From contig NZ_BNBY01000010.1 in assembly GCF_014656195.1 (NCBI RefSeq), positions 62,001 to 126,000 on the forward strand: DNA of 64,000 nt, in the 5' to 3' direction. The stretch comes from Kitasatospora xanthocidica. Its GTDB lineage: Bacteria; Actinomycetota; Actinomycetes; Streptomycetales; Streptomycetaceae. Numbering within the stretch: the stretch's first letter is position 1; every line of letters begins with the position of its first letter. This document shows positions 18,783 through 27,333 of this stretch, in pieces. The notes under the pieces were generated by a model. It ran no database searches. It saw only the letters and a program-made list of their open reading frames with translations, and was not told where the DNA came from. The translations under genes and the position numbers were made by a program.

Positions 18783-20687
18783 GTGGCCGGGCGGATCAGG
18801 GACGAAGACGTACAGGCGGTGCGCAGCGCACTGCCGATCGACGCCGTGGTCGGCGACTACGTACAGCTGACCAACGGTGGCGGTGGCGAGTACAAGGGGG
18901 TCTGCCCCTTCCACGACGAGAAGTCCGCCTCCTTCTACGTGAACCCCGCCAAGGGCGTCTTCCACTGCTTCGGCTGCCAGGAGAACGGCGACACCATCGC
19001 CTTCCTGATGAAGATCGAGCACTTCACCTTCGCCGAGGCCGTCGAGCGGATGGCCGCCCAGGCGGGCATCACCCTGCGCTACGAGGAGGGCGGCTACAGC
19101 CCCCGCCACCAGCAGGGCGAGCGCACCCGCCTGGTCGAGGCGCACAAGGTGGCCGCCGCCTACTACCAGGAGCAGCTGGCCTCGCCGGAGGCGGAGATCG
19201 GCCGCCGCTTCCTGTCCGAGCGCGGTTTCGACGAGGAGGCGGCCAGGACCTTCGGCGTCGGCTACGCCCCGGCCGGCTGGGAGCACCTGGTCCGCTACCT
19301 GCGCGGCAAGGGCTTCACCGACAAGGAGATCCTGCTCGGCGGCCTGGCCTCGCAGGGCCAGCGCGGCGGTCTGATCGACCGCTTCCGGGGCCGGCTGGTC
19401 TGGCCGATCCGGGACATCGCCGGCGAGGTGGTCGGCTTCGGCGCCCGCCGGCTGCGCGAGGACGACAACGGCCCGAAGTACCTCAACACCCCCGAGACGC
19501 CGATCTACAAGAAGTCCCACGTGCTGTACGGCATCGACCTGGCGAAGAAGGAGATCGCCAAGTCGGGCCGCGCGGTGGTGGTCGAGGGCTACACCGACGT
19601 GATGGCCTGCCACCTGGCCGGGGTCACCTCGGCGGTGGCCACCTGCGGCACGGCCTTCGCCGAGGACCACATCAAGATCATCCGCCGGCTGCTGATGGAC
19701 ACCTCCCAGTACCGGGGCGAGACGGTCTTCACCTTCGACGGCGACGCGGCCGGCCAGAAGGCCGCCCTGCGCGCCTTCGAGGACGACCAGAAGTTCGCCG
19801 CCAAGACCTCCATCGCGGTCAGCCCGGGCGGCATGGACCCCTGCGACCTGCGCCTGGCGCAGGGAGACGCGGCGGTCAAGCAGCTGATCGACAACCCGGT
19901 CCCGCTGTTCGAGTTCGCGCTGACCTCGGTGGTGGCCCGGCACCGGGTGGACACCCCGGAAGGGCGCTCGGCCGCGCTGGAGGAGGCGGCCCCGATCGTC
20001 GCCAAGATCAAGGACCGCTCGATCCAGCACGAGTACGCCGTCCGGCTGGCCGGCATGCTCGGCATCCTGGACGAGCCCTTCGTGGTGCGCCGGGTCTCCC
20101 AGCTGGCCCGCTGGGACCGCGAGCGCCAGCAGAACCCGCGCGGCGCCGCCCTGCGCCGGCCCGAGGCGGTGCGGGCGCCGAACCCCGCGCAGCCCGCCTT
20201 CCGGCTCAACCCGCGCGATCCGGCCCAGTTCGTGGAGCGCGAGCTGCTCAAGCTGGCGCTGCAGCACCCGGACCTGGTCAGCCCGGCCTTCGACCACTAC
20301 GGCGAGGACGAGTTCCCGACGCCGCCGTACACCGCCGTACGGCAGGCCATCGCCAAGGCCGGCGGCGCCGCGTACGGGGCGACCCTGCCGGACTTCACCG
20401 GCGCGGTGCGCGAGGCGTCCCCGGACGACCGGGTGCGCTCACTGGTCACCGAACTGACCGTCGAGCCGGTGCGCTCGCGCCGCAAGGTGGACGCCGTCTA
20501 CGCGGGGGAGTTCCTGGTCAAGCTGCGCCTGCTGGCCGTCGACCGGCGGATCGCCGAGGTCCGCGGCTACCTGCAGCGGCTCGGCCACCGGGCGGACGCC
20601 GAGCAGCAGCACGCGGTGCAGACCGAGCTGTGGCAGCTCCAGCAGTACGGCGACCAGCTGAAGAGCCGGGGCGCCGCCGCCCTGTAG
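18783..20687 (+). CDS. dnaG: DNA primase
   Basis: DnaG synthesises RNA primers at the replication fork. The 634 residues start with the CHC2 zinc finger (Cys41, His44, Cys62, Cys65 in CPFHDEKSASFYVNPAKGVF/HCFGC), followed by the N-terminal catalytic region, the TOPRIM core (VVVEGYTDVMACH and FDGDAAGQKAA) and a C-terminal DnaB-interacting part after about residue 480 (ELLKLALQHPDLV). Length is normal for the phylum. GTG 18783 begins the conserved MAGRI(R)DEDV start, and the mRNA is probably leaderless. A sigma factor gene follows 124 bases downstream on the same strand. Confidence 0.97.
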   Translation: MAGRIRDEDVQAVRSALPIDAVVGDYVQLTNGGGGEYKGVCPFHDEKSASFYVNPAKGVFHCFGCQENGDTIAFLMKIEHFTFAEAVERMAAQAGITLRYEEGGYSPRHQQGERTRLVEAHKVAAAYYQEQLASPEAEIGRRFLSERGFDEEAARTFGVGYAPAGWEHLVRYLRGKGFTDKEILLGGLASQGQRGGLIDRFRGRLVWPIRDIAGEVVGFGARRLREDDNGPKYLNTPETPIYKKSHVLYGIDLAKKEIAKSGRAVVVEGYTDVMACHLAGVTSAVATCGTAFAEDHIKIIRRLLMDTSQYRGETVFTFDGDAAGQKAALRAFEDDQKFAAKTSIAVSPGGMDPCDLRLAQGDAAVKQLIDNPVPLFEFALTSVVARHRVDTPEGRSAALEEAAPIVAKIKDRSIQHEYAVRLAGMLGILDEPFVVRRVSQLARWDRERQQNPRGAALRRPEAVRAPNPAQPAFRLNPRDPAQFVERELLKLALQHPDLVSPAFDHYGEDEFPTPPYTAVRQAIAKAGGAAYGATLPDFTGAVREASPDDRVRSLVTELTVEPVRSRRKVDAVYAGEFLVKLRLLAVDRRIAEVRGYLQRLGHRADAEQQHAVQTELWQLQQYGDQLKSRGAAAL

Positions 20688-20729
20688 CACTCGCCGCACA
20701 GAAAGTCGGCGCACGAGTCTCGGCCACGG

Positions 20730-20749
20730 AGTGTGGCGTACCGCACACT
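20730..20749 (+). promoter_or_regulatory. Imperfect 20-base palindrome upstream of the sigma factor gene
   Basis: AGTGTG (20730-20735) and CACACT (20744-20749) flank GCGTACCG, itself nearly symmetrical about GTAC. It lies about 63 bases before the sigma factor start and may be an operator or a weak hairpin after dnaG. Confidence 0.4.
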
Positions 20750-20811
20750 GGATGGCGTCCCACCTCCCAGCGCGGGTCCGCCAGAGTCGCGCCCGCCCCG
20801 AGGGGATGCCC

Positions 20812-22011
20812 GTGGAGCAAGGCCTCGCCGCAGCGACCACCACCACCAGTACGAGAGCGACCCCCGCCGAAGCGGCGGGGGACCAGGAGACCGATCACGG
20901 CCGGGCCGGGGCGGCACCCCCGGACGGTGCGCGGGTCCCCGCCCAGGGCCTGCCGGAAGGCCATCCGGAAAGTCCCGAGCCCGAGCCCGCATCCGACACC
21001 GCCGACGGCCCCGACGCCGACGGCCCCGGCCTCGATGCCGACGCCGACGCCTTCGCCGAGCCCGGCCTCGCCGACGAGCAGCGGCTACCGGCCGAGGCCG
21101 GCCCGGCCGCCGACCTGCTGCGCCAGTACCTGCGCGAGATCGGCCGGATCCGCCTGCTCACCGCCGCCGAGGAGGTCGAGCTGGCCTGCCGGGTCGAGGT
21201 CGGCCTGTTCGCCGAGGAGCGGCTGAACGGGCACCCGCCGCCGCCCGACCCGCTCACCGGGGAACTGGACACCCTGGTGGTACGGGGCCGGATCGCCAAG
21301 CGCCGGCTGATCGAGGCCAACCTGCGCCTCGTCGTCTCCGTCGCCAAGCGCTACGTCGGCCGCGGCCTGACCCTGCTGGACCTGATCCAGGAGGGCAACC
21401 TGGGCCTGATCCGGGCGGTGGAGAAGTTCGACTACACCCGCGGCTTCAAGTTCTCCACGTACGCGACCTGGTGGATCCGCCAGTCGATGAGCCGGGCGCT
21501 GGCCGACCAGGCCCGGACGATCCGGGTGCCGGTCCACGTGGTCGAGCTGATCAACCGGGTGGTCCGGGTCCAGCGCGCGCTGCTGCAGCAGCACGGGCTG
21601 GAACCGACGGCGGCCGAGATCGGGGCCGCCCTGGAACTGACCGGGGAACGGGTCCGTGAGCTGCTCCGGCTGGCCCAGGAGCCGATCTCGCTGCACACCC
21701 CGGTCGGCGAGGAGGACGACGTCGCGCTCGGCGACCTGATCGAGGACGCCGACGCCGCCTCACCCGCCGAGTCCGCGACCTTCCTGCTGCTGCGCCAGCA
21801 CCTCGACGCGGTGCTGGCGACCCTGGGCGAGCGGGAGCGCCAGGTCGTCCAGCTCCGCTACGGGCTGGACGACGGCCGGCCGCGCACGCTGGAGGAGATC
21901 GGCACGGTGTTCGGCGTGACGCGGGAGCGGATCCGCCAGATCGAGTCGAAGACGCTGGTCAAGCTCCGCGACCACGCCTTCGCCGCCCAGCTGCGCGGCT
22001 ACCTGGACTAG
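20812..22011 (+). CDS. RNA polymerase sigma-70 factor, group 1/2 (Hrd family)
   Basis: This 399-residue promoter-recognition subunit has an acidic Ala/Pro/Asp-rich N-terminal part of about 95 residues, then region 1.2 (DLLRQYLREIGRIRLLTAAEE), regions 2.1-2.4 (RLVVSVAKRYVGRGLTLLDL, GFKFSTYATWWIRQSM), region 3 (RTIRVPVHVVELINR) and region 4.2 (TLEEIGTVFGVTRERIRQIE). All are close to HrdB. The short N-terminal region suggests a non-essential group 2 factor such as the HrdA, HrdC or HrdD type. GTG 20812 has GAGGGG six bases upstream; ATG 20806 touches that purine run. The stop overlaps that of the convergent gene (CTAG at 22008-22011). Confidence 0.92.
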   Translation: MEQGLAAATTTTSTRATPAEAAGDQETDHGRAGAAPPDGARVPAQGLPEGHPESPEPEPASDTADGPDADGPGLDADADAFAEPGLADEQRLPAEAGPAADLLRQYLREIGRIRLLTAAEEVELACRVEVGLFAEERLNGHPPPPDPLTGELDTLVVRGRIAKRRLIEANLRLVVSVAKRYVGRGLTLLDLIQEGNLGLIRAVEKFDYTRGFKFSTYATWWIRQSMSRALADQARTIRVPVHVVELINRVVRVQRALLQQHGLEPTAAEIGAALELTGERVRELLRLAQEPISLHTPVGEEDDVALGDLIEDADAASPAESATFLLLRQHLDAVLATLGERERQVVQLRYGLDDGRPRTLEEIGTVFGVTRERIRQIESKTLVKLRDHAFAAQLRGYLD

Positions 22012-23159
22012 GAAGTGGCCGACGGCGTCGGCACCGGCGTCTCCGTCGGGGCCGACGCGGGTGCCGACGCCGGGGCAGGCGTCGCGGCAGTCGTCGCTGC
22101 CGGGGAGGCCGTCGCCGCCCCGGCCCCGGTGCCCGGCGGCGGGGAGGCGGGGCCGATCGGGATCGGGGTGGAGGCCACCACCGAGGCCAGGTCGGGGACC
22201 TCCTCGGTGCAGAAGTCCCCGACCGGCTCGTGGCGGTGGCCGCAGATCTTGAAGCCGATCGACGGATCCGCCGCGTTCAGCATGCTCGAGTAGTTGTCGT
22301 ACCCGTAGTGGATGAGGCCCTGCTCGCTGTCGCCGGTGCTGTCGATGATCGTCGCGGAGTCGCCCGGCTCGCCCTCGGTGATCGCCGCCCAGGCGGCCTG
22401 GCACTTCTGGCTGTACCGGAGGTAGATGACCACCTTGCCGATGACGTCGGTGTGCAGGGTCCGCGCGTCCTTGCCGCAGCCGGTGCTCTTGGGGTCCTTG
22501 TGATCGCAGCCCATGGCCTGGCAGGTCGGGGCGGCGGGGACGGGCTTGGCGGTGGTGGCCGCCGGGGACGCGGTCGGCAGCGGCTCGGGGGCCGCCGCGG
22601 GCTGTCCGCCGTGCCGGGTGGTGGCGCGCAGCCCGGCCAGCACCAGCAGGACCGCCAGCACCGCCGCGCCGGAGAACAGCACCACCGGGCGCCGCCACCA
22701 GGCGACGGCGGCGGGCGCCGCGGCCTCTTCCGGGCCGGACGGCTCGTCGGGAGCCGGCTCACCGGGCTCCGACGGCTCACCGGGCGGCTTCTCCTCGGCC
22801 GCGGGCTCCTCGGCCGGGGATTCGTCGGCCGGGGACTCCTCGGCAAGGGACTCCTCTGCCGGGGCGTCCCCCACCGACGGCTCGTCCGGTCCGTCCGGTG
22901 CCGTCACCGCCCGTTCCCGGAGCGCCCGCAGCGCGGCCCCGTCGCAGTCGACCGCCCCGATCAGCGCCTCCAGCGCCTGCTCGGTGACGACCCTCTTGCC
23001 GTTCAGCCAGCGCTCCCACGAGGCCCGGCTGTAGTGCGTCCGGGAGGCCAGCTCGGACAGCGAGAGTCCGGCGGCGTCCTTGATGGCCCGGAGCTCCTCG
23101 GCCAGGTGTCTGGCGGGCTCTGACAGCTCCTCGGGCAGGTTCTTCCAGGCGGAACCCAT
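22008..23159 (-). CDS. Membrane-bound XRE-type HTH protein with C-terminal DUF2690 domain
   Basis: This 383-residue single-pass membrane protein has an N-terminal helix-turn-helix (HLAEELRAIKDAAGLSLSEL, THYSRASWERWLNGKR), an acidic Glu/Ser/Pro-rich linker with repeated EESPADES-like units (about residues 97-150), one membrane segment (VVLFSGAAVLAVLLVLAGL) and an extracytoplasmic DUF2690 domain with paired cysteines (CQAMGCDHKDPKSTGCGKDA, KVVIYLRYSQKCQAAWA). The layout suggests an outside signal coupled to DNA binding, unproven for the family. GTCTCA repeats upstream may be its operator. The C-terminal tail is low-complexity Ala/Pro/Thr. Confidence 0.85.
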   Translation of the reverse strand: MGSAWKNLPEELSEPARHLAEELRAIKDAAGLSLSELASRTHYSRASWERWLNGKRVVTEQALEALIGAVDCDGAALRALRERAVTAPDGPDEPSVGDAPAEESLAEESPADESPAEEPAAEEKPPGEPSEPGEPAPDEPSGPEEAAAPAAVAWWRRPVVLFSGAAVLAVLLVLAGLRATTRHGGQPAAAPEPLPTASPAATTAKPVPAAPTCQAMGCDHKDPKSTGCGKDARTLHTDVIGKVVIYLRYSQKCQAAWAAITEGEPGDSATIIDSTGDSEQGLIHYGYDNYSSMLNAADPSIGFKICGHRHEPVGDFCTEEVPDLASVVASTPIPIGPASPPPGTGAGAATASPAATTAATPAPASAPASAPTETPVPTPSATS

Positions 23160-23265
23160 GCGGCCTTCCAAAAGTTGCGAGACGGAACGGGGACGGGGAC
23201 GGGCGGAACGGCGTCCGGCCCGGGCCGTTCGGGTGTCTCCGCGTCTCCAACCTCGTCGGCCTGAC

Positions 23266-23311
23266 GTCTCAATCCCCTGGTCATGGCGCTGAGACGGACG
23301 GAAGTGTCTCA
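23266..23311. promoter_or_regulatory. GTCTCA/TGAGAC operator-like array
   Basis: GTCTCA at 23266-23271, TGAGAC at 23290-23295 and GTCTCA at 23306-23311 form nested inverted repeats about 107-150 bases upstream of the HTH/DUF2690 start. An autoregulatory operator is plausible; evidence is positional only. Confidence 0.4.
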
Positions 23312-23436
23312 CAAGCCAAGGGATGGCTCGAACAACCCTGGTGCGGTCGTGCAGAGTTCTCTGGTCGGCACGGTTGACCGTCCGACGCTTTCGTTCGGAT
23401 ACCGGACGGCTACATGCCGTTCGTCCGAATTCCGTC

Positions 23437-23487
23437 CCGGCTCCCCCCACGGAGCCGGGGCAGCCTCGCGGGGGGAGGCTGCCCCGG
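23437..23487 (-). terminator. Two overlapping GC-rich hairpins after the glutamate decarboxylase gene
   Basis: CCGGCTCC (23437-23444) pairs with GGAGCCGG (23451-23458). CCGGGGCAGCCTC (23455-23467) pairs with GAGGCTGCCCCGG (23475-23487). The second shares bases 23455-23458 with the first, so only one can form fully. They sit 112-162 bases past the decarboxylase stop and likely end its transcript; there is no T tract. Confidence 0.5.
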
Positions 23488-23598
23488 TCGGTCCGGGACC
23501 AGTCCGGCGGGAGGGTGCTTCACTGCGCTCTCCCGCCGTGACGTCTTCCCGCCGTGACGTCTTCCGGAGGCGACACGGTCAGGGCGTGCCCGACCGGC

Positions 23599-25002
23599 TC
23601 AGTGGTGGAAGCCCGACCGGGCCGGCACCCCGAGCTCCTTGAGCGGGACGGGCTGGCGCCGCAGTTCCGGCAGCAGCCGGTCGAGGTCGGCGAGCAGCAG
23701 GTCGGCGAGGTCCCGGGAGAAGCCGTTGCGGCAGACCACCCGGAGCACCGACAGGTCCTCCCGGTTCGCCGGGAAGGTGTACGCGGGCACCTGCCAGCCG
23801 CGCTCGCGCAGCCGCCGGGAGACGTCGAACACGTCGAAGGGGACGTCCCCGTCGGTGGTGAAGGCGAAGACCGGCACCTGGTCGCCGCGGGTCAGCAGCC
23901 GGAAGCAGTCCAGCTTCCCGATCTCCCCGGCCAGGTAGGTGGCGACCTCGCGGCTGGCGCCCTGGACGGCCCGGAAGCCCGCCCGGCCGAGCCGCAGCAG
24001 GACGTAGTACTGGGCGATCACCTCGGCGCCGGGCCGGGAGAAGTTGAGCGCGAAGGTCGGCATCTCGCCGCCGAGGTAGTTGACCCGGAAGACCAGCTCC
24101 TCCGGCAGCGCCTCCTGGTCGCGCCAGAGCGCCCAGCCCACGCCCGGGTAGACCAGGCCGTACTTGTGCCCGGAGGTGTTGATCGAGGCGACCCGGGGGA
24201 GCCGGAAGTCCCAGACCAGCTCGGGGTCGAGGAAGGGCGCCACCATGCCGCCGGAGGCGCCGTCCACGTGCACCGGCACGTCGATGCCGGTGCGCTCCTG
24301 GAGGTCGTCCAGGGCCGCGCAGATCTCCGCGACCGGCTCGTACGAACCGTCGAAGGTGGAGCCGAGGACGCCGACCACGCCGATGGTGTCCCGGTCGCAC
24401 AGGGCGACCGCCTGTTCGGCGTCGAGGTGGAAGCGGTCGCCCTCCATCGGCGCGGTGCGGGCCTCGATCTCCCAGAAGTTGCAGAACTTCTCCCAGCACA
24501 CCTGCACGTTGACGCCCATCACCAGGTTGGGCCTGGCCCCGGCGGCGTAGCGCTCGGGGTTGCGGCGCATCCAGCGGCGCTTGAGCGCCATGCCGGCCAG
24601 CATGCAGGCCTCGCTGGAGCCGGTGGTGGAGCAGCCGACGGCGGTGTCCGGGTCGGGGGCGTGCCAGAGGTCGGCGAGGATCGCCACGCAGCGCCGTTCC
24701 AGCTCGGCGGTCTGCGGGTACTCGTCCTTGTCGATCATGTTCTTGTCGAGGCACTCGGTCATCAGCCGGGTGGCCTGGGCCTCCATCGACGTGGTGACGA
24801 AGGTCGCCAGGTTGAGCTTGGCGTTGCCGTCCAGCATCAGCTCGTCGTGGATCAGCTGGTAGGCGGTCTCGGCGGGGACGGCGCCGGCGCCGAGCCGGTG
24901 CACCGGCGGGGCCAGCTTCATCGCGCCCAGCGGGTCGGACACGGCCGTGAACGCACCGATGCTCAGCCGGCGGTTCCCGCGGGCCCCCTTGTGCAGCGCC
25001 AT
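23599..25002 (-). CDS. gad: Glutamate decarboxylase (PLP-dependent)
   Basis: This cytoplasmic enzyme converts glutamate to GABA and CO2, consuming a proton. The 467 residues match group II decarboxylases of the GadB type: LNLATFVTTSMEAQATRLM, GCSTTGSSEACMLAGMAL, VHVDGASGGMVAPFL and the PLP lysine in NTSGHKYGLVYPG (Lys280). ATG 25002 has AGGA about six bases upstream. No GABA/glutamate antiporter is adjacent, so it may feed GABA metabolism rather than a classical acid-resistance pair. It is followed leftward by hairpins. Confidence 0.96.
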   Translation of the reverse strand: MALHKGARGNRRLSIGAFTAVSDPLGAMKLAPPVHRLGAGAVPAETAYQLIHDELMLDGNAKLNLATFVTTSMEAQATRLMTECLDKNMIDKDEYPQTAELERRCVAILADLWHAPDPDTAVGCSTTGSSEACMLAGMALKRRWMRRNPERYAAGARPNLVMGVNVQVCWEKFCNFWEIEARTAPMEGDRFHLDAEQAVALCDRDTIGVVGVLGSTFDGSYEPVAEICAALDDLQERTGIDVPVHVDGASGGMVAPFLDPELVWDFRLPRVASINTSGHKYGLVYPGVGWALWRDQEALPEELVFRVNYLGGEMPTFALNFSRPGAEVIAQYYVLLRLGRAGFRAVQGASREVATYLAGEIGKLDCFRLLTRGDQVPVFAFTTDGDVPFDVFDVSRRLRERGWQVPAYTFPANREDLSVLRVVCRNGFSRDLADLLLADLDRLLPELRRQPVPLKELGVPARSGFHH

Positions 25003-25120
25003 GGCGTCCTGCCGCCCTTCGGGTCGGTGGCGGTGTCCCGTCCCACGCTGCCACCGGGCGCCGGGTGACGCATCTTCACCGGCCCGGCACCGGCCCCCGG
25101 CACCGCTCCGGCCCCGCGGC

Positions 25121-26554
25121 TCAGCCCGCCGCCTCCGGGTGGATCTGGTCCCGGGCGGCCTGGAACTGCCGGCGCACCGCGGCGCCGATCGCCAGGTCCT
25201 GCTCCCCGTCGGGCTCGACGGTCTCGGCGTCCGGCAGCTCCCACTCCGGCGGCTCGGGGGTGCCCGCCAGTGCCCAGGCGGCCTGCCGGGCGGCCCCGCG
25301 GGCGGCGTGCGCGCCCGGCGGCGGCACCACGACGGGGACGCCGAACAGCATCGGGGCGACGTGCCGGACGGCGGGCAGCCGCCCGGCGGCGCCGAGCAGG
25401 AACACCCGGTTGATCCCGACGCCCCGGGCGCGCAGCACGTCCAGGGCGTCCGCGATGTTGCACAGCATGCCCTCGACGGCGGCCCGGGCCAGGTGCTGAG
25501 GGGTCATCGCCTCGGCCCGCAGGCCGGTCAGGGTGCCGGCCGCGTGCGGCAGCGCGGGGGTCCGCTCGCCGTCCAGGTAGGGCAGCAGCACCAGGCCGTA
25601 CGAGCCGGGGGAGGAGTGCAGGGCGAGGTCGCTCAGGCCCTCCAGGTCCCGGCCGAGCAGCGCGGCGGTGGAGAGCAGCACCTGGGCGGCGTTGAGGGTG
25701 GCGACCATCGGCAGGTGGCGGCCGCTGGCGTCGGCGAAGGAGGAGACCAGGCCGGAGGCGTCCACCACGGCCTCCTCGTGCACGGCGAAGATCGTCCCGG
25801 CGCTGCCGAGCGAGACCACCGCGTCGCCCGGGCGCAGGCCCAGGCCCAGCGCGGCGGCCATGTTGTCGCCGGTGCCGGCCGAGATCAGCAGGCCCTCGGG
25901 GGTGTGCCCGGCGGGCTCGGCGGGGCCGAGGACGTCGGGCAGCTTGAGCTGGTGGCCGAGCGCCAGTTCGACCAGGTCCTGGCGGTACTCGCCGGTGATC
26001 GGCGACCAGTAGCCGGTGCCGGAGGCGTCGCCGCGGTCGGTGGTGCGGCGCTTGGGGTGGCCGAGCAGCTGCCAGACCAGCCAGTCGTGCGGCAGCAGCA
26101 CCTCGGCGACCCGGCGGGCGTTGGCCGGCTCGAACTCGGCCAGCCAGCGCAGCTTGGCGATGGTGTACGTCGGGGCGGGCACGGCGCCGATCGCGGCGGT
26201 CCAGGCGGCCGGGCCGCCGAGGGCGTCGAGCAGCTTGGCGGCGGCGCCGCTGGAGCGCGGGTCGTTCCACAGGATCGCGGGCCGGACCTGCACCCCGCCC
26301 GCGTCCAGGCCGATCATGCCGTGCTGCTGCGCGCTGACGCCGATCGCCCGGACGCCCTCCAGCAGGCCGCCGGCCGCGGCGTCGCCGAGCGAGTGCAGCC
26401 AGACCTGCGGGTCGGCCTCGCCGGGGCGCAGGTCCTGGTCCTCGGGGACGGGGTGCGGTGCCTTGCCGGAGCGCAGGACGGCGCCGGTTTCCGTGTCGCA
26501 CGCGACGATCCGGGTACGGCTGGTCGAGCTGTCTATCCCCGCGACGATGGCCAT
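25121..26554 (-). CDS. xylB: FGGY-family carbohydrate kinase, probable xylulokinase
   Basis: This 477-residue cytoplasmic sugar kinase has the N-terminal phosphate loop AGIDSSTSRTRIVACDTETG, the sugar-binding HGMIGLD segment (QQHGM), ILWNDPRS, the catalytic Asp region ISAGTGDNMAAALGLG, and the second FGGY signature near PYLDGERTP. QQHGM plus DGERTP favours xylulokinase over glycerol kinase. No xylose isomerase or transporter gene is next to it, so the substrate is inferred. It is oriented with, but separated by 118 bases from, the glutamate decarboxylase gene. Confidence 0.85.
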   Translation of the reverse strand: MAIVAGIDSSTSRTRIVACDTETGAVLRSGKAPHPVPEDQDLRPGEADPQVWLHSLGDAAAGGLLEGVRAIGVSAQQHGMIGLDAGGVQVRPAILWNDPRSSGAAAKLLDALGGPAAWTAAIGAVPAPTYTIAKLRWLAEFEPANARRVAEVLLPHDWLVWQLLGHPKRRTTDRGDASGTGYWSPITGEYRQDLVELALGHQLKLPDVLGPAEPAGHTPEGLLISAGTGDNMAAALGLGLRPGDAVVSLGSAGTIFAVHEEAVVDASGLVSSFADASGRHLPMVATLNAAQVLLSTAALLGRDLEGLSDLALHSSPGSYGLVLLPYLDGERTPALPHAAGTLTGLRAEAMTPQHLARAAVEGMLCNIADALDVLRARGVGINRVFLLGAAGRLPAVRHVAPMLFGVPVVVPPPGAHAARGAARQAAWALAGTPEPPEWELPDAETVEPDGEQDLAIGAAVRRQFQAARDQIHPEAAG

Positions 26555-26661
26555 GTCGAGATCATGCCTCAGCCCGGCCCGGGACGCGTCCGGGCCGGGT
26601 GAGCCTTTGCCCGTTCGGAACCCTCGGTTGGGATCCGCTTCGTCCTCGCGTCACCGCCCCG

Positions 26662-26955
26662 TCACGGGCGGAAGGTACCCCAGCCGTCGTCCTCCGGCCG
26701 GGCCCGGTTGAAGTACGGCACCCGGTCGGTGACGACCGACGGCAGCCGGTCTCCGACGCGGTCCGCGACGGCGCCCGCGGCCTTGCCGGCCACCGCGCCG
26801 GCCTGCTGCCGGGCCCGGTCGGCGGCGCCCTGGACCGCGGGGTTCCGGGCGATCTGCCGGGTGACCTTGGCGATCTGCTCGTAGCGCTCGCGCCCGGCCC
26901 GCGAGCCCAGCACGTAGCCGGCCGCGAAGCCCGCGGCCAACGACAGCTTCCACAT
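26662..26955 (-). CDS. Small membrane-anchored YtxH-like protein
   Basis: This 97-residue protein has one N-terminal hydrophobic segment (LSLAAGFAAGYVLGSRAGRE) followed by an amphipathic, Ala/Arg-rich helix (QIARNPAVQGAADRARQQAG, AGAVADRVGDRLP) that could coil. The GYVLGSRAGRERYEQI motif recurs in actinobacterial small proteins of unknown function. ATG 26955 is chosen because homologues begin with MW; a GTG at 26967 with a closer AGGAGAGG is an in-frame alternative. Its role is unknown. Confidence 0.75.
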   Translation of the reverse strand: MWKLSLAAGFAAGYVLGSRAGRERYEQIAKVTRQIARNPAVQGAADRARQQAGAVAGKAAGAVADRVGDRLPSVVTDRVPYFNRARPEDDGWGTFRP

Positions 26956-27135
26956 GATCGGATCCACCCTCTCCTGGCGGCCTTCTGCCGCATTGCCCTA
27001 CCCGTCGGTCGGGACGGCGAACCGTCCGCGCCCCCAGCATCCCCGGGCGCGGCGGCGGGCGCGCGCGGGGCACGCCGGGCGGCAACCGCGGGGCAACTGG
27101 CGAAAGCGATTGGCGGACCACCCCCCCGAGTGCGC

Positions 27136-27141
27136 TAATGT
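27136..27141 (+). promoter_or_regulatory. Possible -10 box for the tRNA-Asn genes
   Basis: TAATGT lies 57 bases before the first tRNA. TTGGCG at 27110-27115 is the nearest -35-like sequence, but the 20-base spacing is long, so this is tentative. Confidence 0.4.
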
Positions 27142-27198
27142 ATGTCCCGCAGCGAGCGCCGCGGAGCCCGGGAAACCGGGGGCCGGGGCGGTGGCCGA

Positions 27199-27271
27199 TC
27201 CCCCATAGCTCAATTGGCAGAGCAGCCGACTGTTAATCGGCAGGTTATTGGTTCGAGTCCAATTGGGGGAG
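27199..27271 (+). tRNA. tRNA-Asn (GTT), copy 1
   Basis: This is a 73-base cloverleaf with anticodon GTT at 27232-27234. The acceptor arms TCCCCCA and TGGGGGA pair fully, followed by discriminator G. The T loop GTTCGAGTCC is canonical. CCA is not encoded. The D-loop sequence AGCTCAATTGGCAGAGC is standard. Confidence 0.97.
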
Positions 27272-27333
27272 CTCGGGACGTGGCCCTTCCGGGGTCCGCA
27301 TCCCGTCCGTGGTACGGAAGTTCAGTACCGCGA

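Larger units (their letters stand above)
23160..23598. other. Intergenic region with hairpins and direct repeats
   Basis: No gene is seen in these 439 bases. The left third carries the GTCTCA/TGAGAC array, the middle two overlapping GC-rich hairpins, and the right end a 16-base direct repeat (CCGCCGTGACGTCTTC at 23533-23548 and 23549-23564). Confidence 0.6.

Noticed and set aside
23554..25068. 504-codon plus-strand frame
   Set aside because: It is antisense to glutamate decarboxylase, which has every family motif.
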